A DNA stretch of 64,000 bases, taken from positions 124,001 through 188,000 of the forward strand of contig CAWDQN010000003.1 in assembly GCA_963804495.1 (NCBI GenBank). Direction: 5' to 3'. Shown here one piece after another: positions 25,374 to 34,131 of this stretch. The stretch's first letter is position 1, and every line of letters begins with the position of its first letter. Origin of the DNA: Rhodovastum sp963804495. GTDB taxonomy: Bacteria; Pseudomonadota; Alphaproteobacteria; Acetobacterales; Acetobacteraceae. The translations under genes and the position numbers were made by a program. The notes below the pieces were generated by a model. The model saw only the letters and a list, made by a program, of their open reading frames with translations, was not told where the DNA came from and searched no databases.

Positions 25374-25749
25374 TCACGCGGCCGCCAGCGCCTCCTGCAC
25401 AACCGGGCGCGCCGCGCGCTGCTGGCAGCAGCCGCCATCATTCCAGAACTGCGGACGCCCGCGCCAGAGATTGCGCACCGTATCCTCTTTGAGATTGCCG
25501 ATCGGCGGCTGGGATACGCAAACCCCCACGTCGCCGTTCGACTGAATCTGCAACGTCGTCAGCGCCGAGCAATTCTGCTCATGTTCATGCGCGGCCTGGC
25601 CCAGAACGGCTGCCTGCAGCGGCCTGGGGTCGCGAAAATACGGGATCATCACCTCAAGCTGGGCAAAGCTGTTGGCAATCGGGTAGCCTTCCCGCTTCAG
25701 ACGGATCAGTTCGTTCACGGTGGCGGCCGCGCGCTCGGGGTCCTTGGGC
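25374..25749 (-). pseudogene. Radical SAM protein, 3' fragment cut off by the IS66 insertion
   Basis: The C-terminal 120 residues of the protein that begins at 28111. It contains a SPASM-like Cys cluster (NCSALTTLQIQSNGDVGVC and NDGGCCQQR), which in intact proteins binds an auxiliary iron-sulphur cluster. Joining it to 27424-28111 across the IS gives APTWPKDPERAAATVNEL in frame. A GTG near 25718 could restart translation, but the product would lack the SAM-binding core. Confidence 0.85.
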
Positions 25750-27423
25750 GTAACCGGTCACATCCCCCCGATCATGTAGCGGCTGGAGCGGGCAGCTTGG
25801 GATGGGGCGCGCCGATCCGCGCTGTGGCGATGAGGTCGCGCGCATAGGCCCAGGGATCGGCTTTCCGCTTGCGGCAAGTTTCCACCACGGTGATTGCGGC
25901 GGCGTAGAAGCGGCTGCCTTCATCGGTTCTGCTGCCAAACCCGATCAGCCGTGCCAGGACAACGTGACGCAACGCGCGCTCGGCATCGTTGTTCGTGGCT
26001 GGCAACAGTGGATTGGTGACGAAGGCGATCATCGCCTCCCAATCGCGGAGAATTTCACGGGCGAGCGCGCGCACTTTCTCCTCGAAGTCGTGCTGGTGGC
26101 ACTGACAGTTCCACTTGATGCGATCAAGCAGGCGTTCGATCGCCCGCTCGGCTTTTCCATCCCGCTCGGCCGGCCTCTCGTCTGCGACTTTCTCGATCAG
26201 GCTTCGCAAATCTCGTAGCAACTCGCGTCCGAAATCCAGAGCCGTTGCAGTAGTAGCCTTCGGACAAAGCGATCGCTTTGCGAATGATATGAGCCAGACA
26301 CCGTTGCCGCCGCTCGCGGTCCCGATAGGCGACATACCCATCGGTCACCAGCCAGCCGAGGAACGCTTCGCCGACCAGTTGCACCAGCGTCTCTTTGCCG
26401 CGGCAGCCGATACGGAAGATCACCGCGCTCACGGTCACCATCACCCACATCCACAGCAGCTTGCCCTTCTGGAACCAGGGCGTCTCGTCGACGTTTGCCA
26501 ACTCAGCTGACTGCACCTCGGCGATGAGTTCCTCGACCACCGGCTCAGATGCCAGGCCGAACTCGTGGATGCAGCGGTTGATCGTCGCCTTCCCGAGTTC
26601 CAGCCCGAGCCAGTCGAGCAGGAACTCCTGGATCTTGCCGCGCGACAGACGCATGCGCAGCGCCAGTGCGGCGATGAAGGTCGCCAGCATCGGGCCGACC
26701 AGGCAGCGTTCGCTCAGCACCAGGTCGCGCTTGCGGCTGTCGATATGCGAGCAGGCTCCCGTTCCGGGTGCCGCCACCGTTTCATGGCCACAGCTGCAGC
26801 AAACAGCGAAATAGCAATGCTTCTTCGCGCTGACCCGCAACGCCATGTCGCCGCGTTCAAGTTCGAGTGCATGATGTGCGCTGACCAACCGTCCCGGTGT
26901 CTCGGCGTCCAGGACGGCCTGGCAGGCGCCACAGAGGTGCGGGCGGTGCGGCACGTCTTCGTGCACTACCAGCGGCTGACGCCGCCAGAAGCCCGGCATA
27001 CCTGGCCGCTTGCCGGACGGCTTCTCGGGCTTCTTGTCTGTGTTCGTCGGCGCCGCAGCATCAGGTTCCGGCGCCGCCGATGCAGCGGCCTGGTCCCCTT
27101 GTGCGGCCTGTTCGCCGGCGCGATCACGCCGCCAGGGTGCGTCACTCGACGGCGGACGCGAACTGTTCGACGAATCCGCGCAAGCCAGGTTCGCCAGCCG
27201 GCGCACCATGTCCGCCGCTTCCACCGCAAAGCAAATGAGCTCGGGCCGCGACATTCGCGCAGCCGCCTCAACATCAACGCCAGCGATCTCGGCTACTGTC
27301 AGCTTGCTCACACATAGGGTAGAATCCGTTTCGGCCCACGGTTCAACCCCTTTTCTAACCCCAATGGAGCCAGCCGGCCCGCAGCCAGCCGTGCACCAGG
27401 AACGGGGGGATGTGACCGGTTAC
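25750..27423 (-). mobile_element. IS66-family insertion sequence with a frameshifted transposase
   Basis: A 1674-bp element with perfect 21-bp terminal inverted repeats (25750-25770 and 27403-27423, GTAACCGGTCACATCCCCCC plus G) and an 8-bp target duplication CCTTGGGC (25742-25749 and 27424-27431), the duplication length expected for IS66. It carries only a tnpC-type transposase, so it belongs with the short IS66 relatives lacking tnpA and tnpB. The ends are intact, but the transposase is split by a frameshift, so it may move only with help from another copy. Confidence 0.92.
25772..27311 (-). pseudogene. tnpC: IS66-family transposase TnpC, frameshifted
   Basis: Starts at GTG 27311 and in the first frame contains a leucine-rich N-terminus, a Cys-rich zinc-finger (HLCGACQAVLD, CYFAVCCSCGHE), and the first two catalytic Asp residues (LANVDETPWF, WLVTDGYVAYRD). 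The frame is lost near 26235-26255, just after IIRKAIALSEGYY. The rest, including the catalytic Glu in NNDAERALRHV, continues in another frame (LDFGRELLRDLRSLIEKV) to the stop at 25772. The total is 1540 bp, one more than a multiple of three, so a single inserted base (or a two-base loss) explains it. A sequencing error is possible. Confidence 0.88.
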
Positions 27424-28111
27424 CCTTGGGCCAGGTCGGCGCTTTCTTGAACCAGAGCTCGTCCTCGGCGCTGTTATAGTTGCGGTCCACCGGTTGGTAG
27501 AATACCTCCATCCCGTTCTCGGCGGCATAGCGGGCCACCTCCGCCGCGGAGTCGATATTGTGGCTCATGAGCACGGTCTTCAGCCGGATGATATAATGCA
27601 GCCGCCGCGCGTCACGCAGGCGGGCCAGCATCTGCAGCGACGCATGCGAGCGTTCCCAGAAATTCTCCCGGCCGCGGATTTTCGAATGCGTTTCGCCAAT
27701 TCCGTCCAGCGACATGGTAATCCGCCACGGGTCCGCCAGGGCCGCCTGCTGCAGACGGGTGGGGTCGGACCAGTAGCCGTGCGTCAGCAGTTCCATCGCC
27801 AGTCCGCGGGAAACCCCGTGCGCCACCAGCTCCGGGGTGAACTGCTGCAGCAGCGCCTCGCCGCCGGTCAGCGTCACCTGCACCGGACCGAGCCACTGCG
27901 CCAGCTCGGAAAGACAGGCTTTCCATTGCGCAACGCTCAGGCTGTCTTCCCTTCCCTTGTTCATCCAGATATTGCAATGAACGCAGCGCGCATTGCAGCG
28001 TTCCGTCGCCAGAATGGAAATCGACACCGGCCGGCAGGCGGAACGGAAGCGCCCCCCCGCCACCGAGCGCAGCCGGTAATTGGCCGCCTGATATAGCCGC
28101 CGGTAGATCAT
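27424..28111 (-). pseudogene. Radical SAM protein, 5' part, interrupted by the IS66 element
   Basis: The N-terminal 229 residues of a radical SAM enzyme. The cluster-binding motif CNARCVHC (Cys 39, 43, 46) is followed by VQVTLTGGEALLQ and MSLDGIGETHSKIRG, all typical of the SPASM-type subfamily. Restored length is 351 residues. Its position between a glycosyltransferase and an O-antigen ligase suggests a role in making or modifying a surface polysaccharide or an associated peptide; the substrate is unknown. The start is 70 bp downstream of the glycosyltransferase stop, so it lies in the same operon. Confidence 0.88.
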
Positions 28112-28181
28112 CGACGTTTTGCGATGGAAAGAACGTCATGGTCCAGTCCTCCTGTGTGTCAGTTGAAATCTTGCCGCTGCT

Positions 28182-30318
28182 TCAGCGGCGGTACCCCGCG
28201 GCCAGCAACGCCGCCCCGGCCGCCTGCCGCGCCAGCGGCAGCGAGAACGGCCGGCAGATAGCGGCAGCCAGGCTGTGCAGCGCCGCGCGCGCCAGGCGCC
28301 CCTCGTGCTGCGCGCCCTCGGCCATGGCCTGCGCGAGGCAAACGCAGGCCGACAAGGCCGCGCCAGGCGCCCGCCGCAGCGCCACCGGCCGATAGCGCCG
28401 CACCACCGTCCGCACGCTCGCCACCCGTTCGGCGACCCGGCGGCTCAGCGAATCCTCCCGGTCGGCGTGCACCGCCTCGTGCCGGGTGGACGCCGCGACC
28501 GGGCCGTGCAGCGCCAGCCGGATCCACAAATCCCAATCCTCGGCCTGACGCAGCCCGGCATCGAAGCCGCCCACCGCCAGCACGGCGTCGCGCCGCGCCA
28601 GCACCGTAGACGTGCAGACCGGGTTTTCCCCGTACAGCAGCGAGAACCCTGCGGCGCCCAGCGGCAGCATGCCCTGCCGGCCGGAGACGAAGCGTTGCAG
28701 AAGCGGCCAGTAGGCGGCGTAGCGATCGTGCAGCGACCCGTCCGGCTTACCCGTCTGGTAATCGGCGAAGCTCAGCACCGTGTCCGGATGGGCTTCGTGC
28801 CAGCGCAGCCTCTGGGCGATCAGTTCGGGGCGCCAGAACGTCGTCGGCATCGAGAAAGCCCAGCACCGGCGCCCGGGCACGGCCGATACCGGCATTGCGC
28901 GCGGCGGCGGCGCCGTGGTCGGCGTCGCGCCGCATCGGCAGCAGACGCGGCTCGCGCGCCGCAGTGGCCGCGAGCCACGCCGCGGTGTCGTCGGTGGAGC
29001 CGTCATCGACGACGATGACTTCGATTTCTTGCAGCGGCAGAGCCAGAACACTCGCGACCGCGGCGGGAAGCGTGGCGAGCGCGTTGCGGCTGGGAATGAT
29101 CACCGACAGGCGCGGTGCGGCGGCGGAGATCGCGCCGGGCAGTGCGAGCCTGGCCGGCCTCGCCACCGTGCGATCCCCTTCCCCGCCGCGTGGCTGCAGA
29201 TCGCGGCATGGCGCCTGTTGGAGCAGGCGGCGGTAATCGCTCAGCGTCGTCGCCACCATCCGGTCGAGCGAGAACGCAGTTGCCGCCCGCCGCCGCGCCG
29301 CCGCACCAAGGCGGACGCGCAGGCCGAAATCGCCAAGCAGGCGCAGCGCCGCGGCGAGCAGGGCCGCGCGGTCACCCGGCGGCACCAGCAGGCCGGTTTC
29401 GCCGTCCAGCACCACTTCGGGAATGCCGCCGACCCGTGCCGCGACCGCGGGCACGCCGGCGGCGGCGGCTTCGGCGAGAATCAGCGAGAATGCTTCGAAC
29501 CAGCGCGACGGGGCCAGGATGATGTCGGCCGCGGCCAGCAGGTCCGGCACATCGTCGCGCACACCCAGCACCAATGTCCGGGGCCCGGCGCTGCGCACCA
29601 CCGCCTCGGCGAGCGGCCCGCCGCCGGCCCAGACCATGACCGCCTGCGGCATCGCAGCAAGCAGGTCGTCCTGGATGGCAAGCAGATCGTCAACACCCTT
29701 TTCAGTGCGCAACTGGCCAACATAAAGCGCCACCCGCGCCGCGACCGGAATGCCGAGTGCCGCCCGCACCGCGGCCCGGTCGCGCGTGCCGCGTCCGACG
29801 CGTGCGAGGTCGATGCCATTGAACAGGGTGCGAACCCGCGCCGGCGGCGCGCCGACCTCGATGGCAAGCATCTGTCGCACGAAATCCGAAACCGGCAGCC
29901 AGAGATCGATGAAGGACGCCTGGGCGCGTCGCCGCCAGCGCTGAACCGCCCGCCGCACCCCGCCCGCTGACTCGACCGTCCACCGCGACCCGTGATCGGT
30001 AAACACGAACGCACGCACGCCGAGCGCGTGGGCAATGGCCGCCAGCAGCGTGGAGGGGGAGCCAAAATGACAATGCACCACCGCCGGCCGCCGCCGCACG
30101 ACCTCGCGCGCAAAACCCCAGGCGCTGTCGCGGTCGGCTTCGGCCAGGCAGGTGATCGACGCCCCGGCTTGCTGCAGCGCCTTCTGGACGGAGCCAATAC
30201 AATTCGGCCCGGTAACCACGTCGATGATGAAACCGGAACTGCGTCCGAGTTCCGCTATCCGGATGACATAGTCTTCGAAAGAACCATGCTTATCAAGCTG
30301 ACCGAAAACCCAGATCAT
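28182..30318 (-). pseudogene. GT4-GT2 fused glycosyltransferase with a one-base frameshift
   Basis: A two-domain protein of about 711 residues if the frame is repaired. The N-terminal GT4 domain (about residues 1-395) starts MIWVFGQLDKHGSFEDYV and has the donor-binding EAFSLILAEAAAAGVPAVA motif. The C-terminal GT2 domain starts PRLSVIIPSRNAL and contains VIVVDDGSTDDT and FLDADDV. At 28835-28840 one extra base (GTTCTGG for GTCTGG) shifts the frame just after DADDV; the correct continuation WRPELIAQRLRWHEAHP lies in the next frame. Total length is 3n+1. It heads the minus-strand polysaccharide operon. A sequencing error cannot be excluded; if real, GT2 is lost. Confidence 0.85.
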
Positions 30319-30892
30319 GGCTCTCGGTGGAGCCGGAGAATCCGGGCAGTGATTCCTTTTTATGGATTGGATAATTTGACATGCTCTCGCCCTACCTGTG
30401 CACTTTTCTCCTGAACAGTTTCTTAGCAATCGCTGTGCCGCCCGGGTCGGTCGACCCCGCGGGTCAGGGGAGTCGCATCCGGCCGCTGCGGCAATGAGAA
30501 GAACGACCCGGGGACGAGATGGAGTCGACCCCTGCGGAGCCGCGGCAGTGGCGCGAGCAGCCGTGCCCGCGGCCACTTCCGCATGAAGGGCAAACCCAGG
30601 CAGGTCGGATGGGATGCGCCATGGCGCGGCCGCCGCCGCGCCAGGGTCCCACGTCGCAAAATGCGATAAACCTGTCTCGCAACTTGCATCGCCTCATGCA
30701 GAGCGGGAAACAAGCCGACGCTCCGGCGACCGCCGGTGCCACGATTGCGGCCACGCAACGCCCCATCCCAGGCCACCCAGGCCGGCTTGCACGCGGCGTG
30801 GCTGGCCTGGCCCAGGACTTGCTGAATTCCGCCGTGATGGAAACCGGAGCCTTTCGCGACCGGTCTCCGAAACGAGAACGAAAGCATCTGGC
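30319..30892. other. Intergenic region between divergent polysaccharide-locus genes
   Basis: 574 bp between the start of the glycosyltransferase fusion and the start of the propeller protein. The 90 bp nearest the glycosyltransferase are AT-rich (GGATTGGATAATTTGACATG) and probably hold its promoter. In the remaining stretch I see no credible coding sequence, RNA gene or repeat; the long open frames there have no family features. Confidence 0.4.
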
Positions 30893-33211
30893 ATGGTCAA
30901 ATTCACCCGACGGGCGGCGCTATGGCGAACCGCCGCGATCGGCGCCGCCTCCGTTGCCTGGCCGAAGGCGACGCGATCGGCAACCGTCGTGACGCCACCG
31001 GCGCTGCCGGAGCCTTACCTCCCTCGCGGGGTCGGCGGCGGTGGGGCCTTCATCGGCTTCAGCATGAGCCCATACCAGCGTCTGTGGTTTGTCGGCACCG
31101 ACATGGGCACGCTGTTTCGTAGCATCGATGCCGGCGCCAGCTGGCAGGCGGTACCCAATACCAGCGCGGTGTTTCTGCAGTCGCTGAACAATCAGGATTA
31201 CACAGACCTGCCGGGCATCGGCTACAGCGCGACTGCCAATGTCGTCTTTCACGCCCCGGCCACCGGATCACCGGTTCGCTCGCTGGATGCCGGGCTCACC
31301 TGGTCGCCGATGAGTTTGGGCGATGCCACCGTGCGGGTGCGGTTCTGGTATCCGGACTCGTATCGTCCGGGCCGCGTTTTCGCCGGGCTTGATGACGGCA
31401 TCGCGATCACCGTGGATGACGGGGCCCACTGGACCCGCCTCGGCCACTCGATGGGACGCGCGTGCGGCCTGTTCCTGGATGCCGGCGGCAGCGTTCTCTA
31501 CGTGGCATTTGCCTCCGGCGTTTACGTGTCGGCTGACGGCGGCACGACGTTCACGCAGATCATTCCTGCTACGTCCCTGCATCGCTTCGCCGGTGGACGA
31601 GGCTTCGCGGGGGTTGTCTTTGCCTACGTTCGCGACCCGCAGCAAGGCGGCGCGGCCTATATCGGCGGTCCGTCCGGCATGGCGCCCGCGCAAGTGAAAA
31701 CGCCGTCCGGCACGCAACCGCTTATTGGCGCGGAGCACGTGCAGATGGCGGAGAACGACGACGCCGTCTACGTCGCCGGCGCGCGCAGCGGCGCCAACCA
31801 ATATGGCACCAATGTCTGGCGATCCTACGGTGGCGGCACATTCACTCGGGTATTCAGCCAGGTTGATGCCGGCTATGGCGCCTGCCCCTGGCCCACGCTC
31901 CAGCCCAGTGCCGTGGGTCTTGATATTGGCTACTGGGACGATGGGTACCTGACCTTCGCGATCAACCAGCGCGATTCCACCCATCTCGGCGGTGGCGGCA
32001 ACTTCTTCCTGCATATGTCGCAGGACGGCGGCGCAACCTGGCTCTCGCCGTTCACGTCATCGGTGCAGAAGCCTCCGGGCCCCAGCCAGGCGTGGCGCAC
32101 CACCGGGCTCGAAGACTGTTCCGTCCGGCGGGTGAAATTCAGTGGCGTGGCGCCACGGTTCGGACTTGCCTGTGGGTGCGACAACTCCATTCTGATCACC
32201 GAAGACGGCGGCCTGTCCTGGCGGATCGCCACCAGCCAGGGGACGTGGGGCCGGGTGCGCGCGCCGCATCAGTCCTGCTACGATGTCGTTTTCGACCCGA
32301 CCGATGCCAACACCATGGTCGTCGCCATGAGTGACCTGCATGATTTCCAGCACTGGGGGAATTTCGGACGGGTCCTGCCGAACGCCGCCGCGCGGGGCGG
32401 CGTGTATATCTCGCGCGATCGCGGGCGAAGTTTTCTCCAGTTCGGTCCGCCGACGCCCGAGGCGAGCATGCCGTTCGTGAGCCTCGCGCGCGACGACGCG
32501 AGCGGGACAATATTTGCCGGATCGCAGGGCAACGGCGTCGCCGCCATGGATGCGTCCGGCGAGAACTGGCGCTGGATCAACGACGGCTTCCTCGACCCGC
32601 ACGCGATCGTTTCGCAATTGGAAGTGGACCGCGCCAGCGGTGACATCTATGCGCTGGTCGGCAGCGACCCCTCCGATCCTCCGGCGGCCTGGCAGTGGTC
32701 CGGCCTGTACCGTCTGCCCCATGGTGCAACCACCTGGCAGTCGTTGCGGGGCACGCCGGCGCCCCCTTATCGGGGCGTCGATCCGACGCGGCTGATGGGC
32801 TATCCGACCTCGTTCGCGCTGATCAGGAATGTCTCGGGCGCGGTGACCGGCTATTTTGTCACCGACGCCGAGCATTGCGGCGCTTATCTGGCCACCGGGC
32901 TGTGGCGCTCCGACGACGCCGGTGCCACCTGGTACCGCGTGCAGCAATACACCTTCTGCCAGACAGTGACGATTGATCCGCAGGATCGGCGCCGTGTCTA
33001 TCTGTCAGGAGACTGGCAGCCCGGCTGGGGTCAGGGCGGCGCCATGTTCTCGGTGGACGGCGGTGTCACTTTTCAGATCAACAAGGCATTTCCGATCCAG
33101 TATTCGATCTGGTCGGTCATGCCGGATCCGAACGACGCCACCCAACTTTTCTATAGTTGCTTCGGCGGCGGCGTCCGCCACGGCCCGAAGCCGTTGGTCA
33201 CGACACCATAA
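30893..33211 (+). CDS. Tat-exported beta-propeller (BNR/sortilin-like, GH74-like) protein
   Basis: A 772-residue protein with a Tat signal (FTRRAALWRTAAIGAASVAW). The mature part consists of repeated beta-propeller blades with Asp-box/BNR motifs: SIDAGASWQAV, SLDAGLTWSPM, TVDDGAHWTRL, SADGGTTFTQI, SQDGGATWLSP, TEDGGLSWRI, SRDRGRSFLQF, SDDAGATWYRV and SVDGGVTFQI. Such multi-blade propellers occur in GH74 xyloglucanases, VPS10/sortilin domains and photosystem assembly factors. I cannot identify catalytic Asp residues with confidence. Its place next to a polysaccharide operon suggests binding or processing of an exported glycan in the periplasm. The ribosome-binding site is weak; the start was chosen because it begins the signal peptide. 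Confidence 0.75.
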   Translation: MVKFTRRAALWRTAAIGAASVAWPKATRSATVVTPPALPEPYLPRGVGGGGAFIGFSMSPYQRLWFVGTDMGTLFRSIDAGASWQAVPNTSAVFLQSLNNQDYTDLPGIGYSATANVVFHAPATGSPVRSLDAGLTWSPMSLGDATVRVRFWYPDSYRPGRVFAGLDDGIAITVDDGAHWTRLGHSMGRACGLFLDAGGSVLYVAFASGVYVSADGGTTFTQIIPATSLHRFAGGRGFAGVVFAYVRDPQQGGAAYIGGPSGMAPAQVKTPSGTQPLIGAEHVQMAENDDAVYVAGARSGANQYGTNVWRSYGGGTFTRVFSQVDAGYGACPWPTLQPSAVGLDIGYWDDGYLTFAINQRDSTHLGGGGNFFLHMSQDGGATWLSPFTSSVQKPPGPSQAWRTTGLEDCSVRRVKFSGVAPRFGLACGCDNSILITEDGGLSWRIATSQGTWGRVRAPHQSCYDVVFDPTDANTMVVAMSDLHDFQHWGNFGRVLPNAAARGGVYISRDRGRSFLQFGPPTPEASMPFVSLARDDASGTIFAGSQGNGVAAMDASGENWRWINDGFLDPHAIVSQLEVDRASGDIYALVGSDPSDPPAAWQWSGLYRLPHGATTWQSLRGTPAPPYRGVDPTRLMGYPTSFALIRNVSGAVTGYFVTDAEHCGAYLATGLWRSDDAGATWYRVQQYTFCQTVTIDPQDRRRVYLSGDWQPGWGQGGAMFSVDGGVTFQINKAFPIQYSIWSVMPDPNDATQLFYSCFGGGVRHGPKPLVTTP

Positions 33212-33418
33212 TCCGCGCCTTGTCCGCCCGCCAGCGCGGCGATGGCGCGCTGGCGGGCGATGGCAGTCGATGGCAAATGCAGCGGCGCGTTTTTCCTCGC
33301 CGCGCGCAACGCGCTGCCACGGCGTCGGTTACCCGGTCGGTGCTTGTGCGGGCACAGGAACCTCTTCGTCCGGCAGCGGCGGCTGGAACCAGCGCTGCGC
33401 GATCAGCGTCGGCACCTG

Positions 33419-33533
33419 GCGGTCACGCTGAATTCGGCACCCCGGCACGCTCCAAACCGGCAGGTCATCACGCTGCAAAGCGGCACCTCATCACGCTCGA
33501 AACCGGCACCGGATCACGCTGTAATCCGGCACC
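33419..33533 (-). repeat. Five 23-bp imperfect tandem repeats at the IS21 remnant end
   Basis: Consecutive 23-bp units built on TCACGCTnnAAnCCGGCACC at 33419, 33442, 33465, 33488 and 33511. Multiple end repeats of this sort are known transposase-binding sites at IS21-family termini. The remaining bases of 33212-33416 hold no feature I can support. Confidence 0.8.
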
Positions 33534-33630
33534 TTCTCCGAAGGGTTTTGGGCACCCACTCCCGCAGGTTCTCTCTTGGCAGAACAACCCTAGCTTGACT
33601 TCCGTCAGGGAAGCAATTACTATCTACTCA

Positions 33631-34113
33631 TTAAGTCTTCCTTTCTGTTGATAATGCGGGGCTGTGGATAGCGTGAATATCGGGGATAACTTCTGTCGAC
33701 TCCGTATTCGCACTGGTCTTGTCGCCCTCCGGCGGCTTCGGCCCGCGCATCGAGCGGCCGTGCAGCTCGATGCGATGGGCGTTGTGCACCAGCCGGTCCA
33801 GGATCGCGTCGGCGTAGGTCGGATCGGCGATCTGGTCGTGCCAGCCTTCGACCGGAACCTGGGTCGCCAGTATGGTCGAGCCGCGCTGGTGGCGGTCGTC
33901 GATCACCTCCAGCAGGTCGCGCCGCTGCTCGCCGGTCAGCTTCACCATCAGCCAGTCGTCGAGGATCAGCAGCCGTACCTTCGACACCTGCGCCAGCAGG
34001 CGGGCGTATTTGCCCTCGGCGCGCGCCATCGCCAGGTCATCGAGCCGCCGCGGCAGGCGCTGGTAGCGCACCGACAGGCCGCCGCGCGCCGCCTGGTTGC
34101 CGAGCGCACAGGC
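33631..34113 (-). pseudogene. istB: istB fragment, 5' truncated
   Basis: About 160 codons of an IS21 helper ATPase. The frame enters at 34113 as ACALGNQAARGGLSVRYQRLP and contains Walker B (LLILDDWLMVKL) and the sensor 1 region (GSTILATQVPVEGWHDQI), ending in RIELHGRSMRGPKPP and a short tail. Walker A and the N-terminal region are absent, so it cannot function. Confidence 0.85.
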
Positions 34114-34117
34114 GATA

Positions 34118-34128
34118 ATTTAGCTAGA
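34118..34128 (+). repeat. 11-bp direct repeat, left copy flanking the OLD-like gene
   Basis: ATTTAGCTAGA, identical to 36147-36157. It lies at the break point of the istB fragment and 3 bp beyond the end of the OLD-like gene. Confidence 0.7.
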
Positions 34129-34131
34129 CCC

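Larger units (their letters stand above)
33417..34117 (-). mobile_element. Truncated IS21-family remnant (right end plus istB 3' part)
   Basis: Carries the 3' two thirds of an istB gene and an IS21-type end made of tandem repeats. The presumed terminus is the TG at 33417, reading CA on the minus strand. The other side is lost at 34113-34117, exactly where an 11-bp direct repeat and the OLD-like gene begin. It differs from the intact IS21 at 19459 in both istB sequence and end repeats, so it is a different element. Confidence 0.75.

Noticed and set aside
25772..27311. Programmed frameshifting in the IS66 transposase
   Set aside because: IS66 TnpC is normally a single frame and I see no obvious slippery run with a stimulating structure at the shift, so mutation or error is simpler.
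30614..30892. N-terminal extension of the propeller protein by 93 residues
   Set aside because: No family features, and it would place the Tat signal in the middle of the protein.
33329..33415. Short minus-strand frame (LPTLIAQRWFQPPLPDEE...) next to the IS21 remnant
   Set aside because: Only 28 codons with no start; it may be a gene tail but cannot be supported as a feature on its own.
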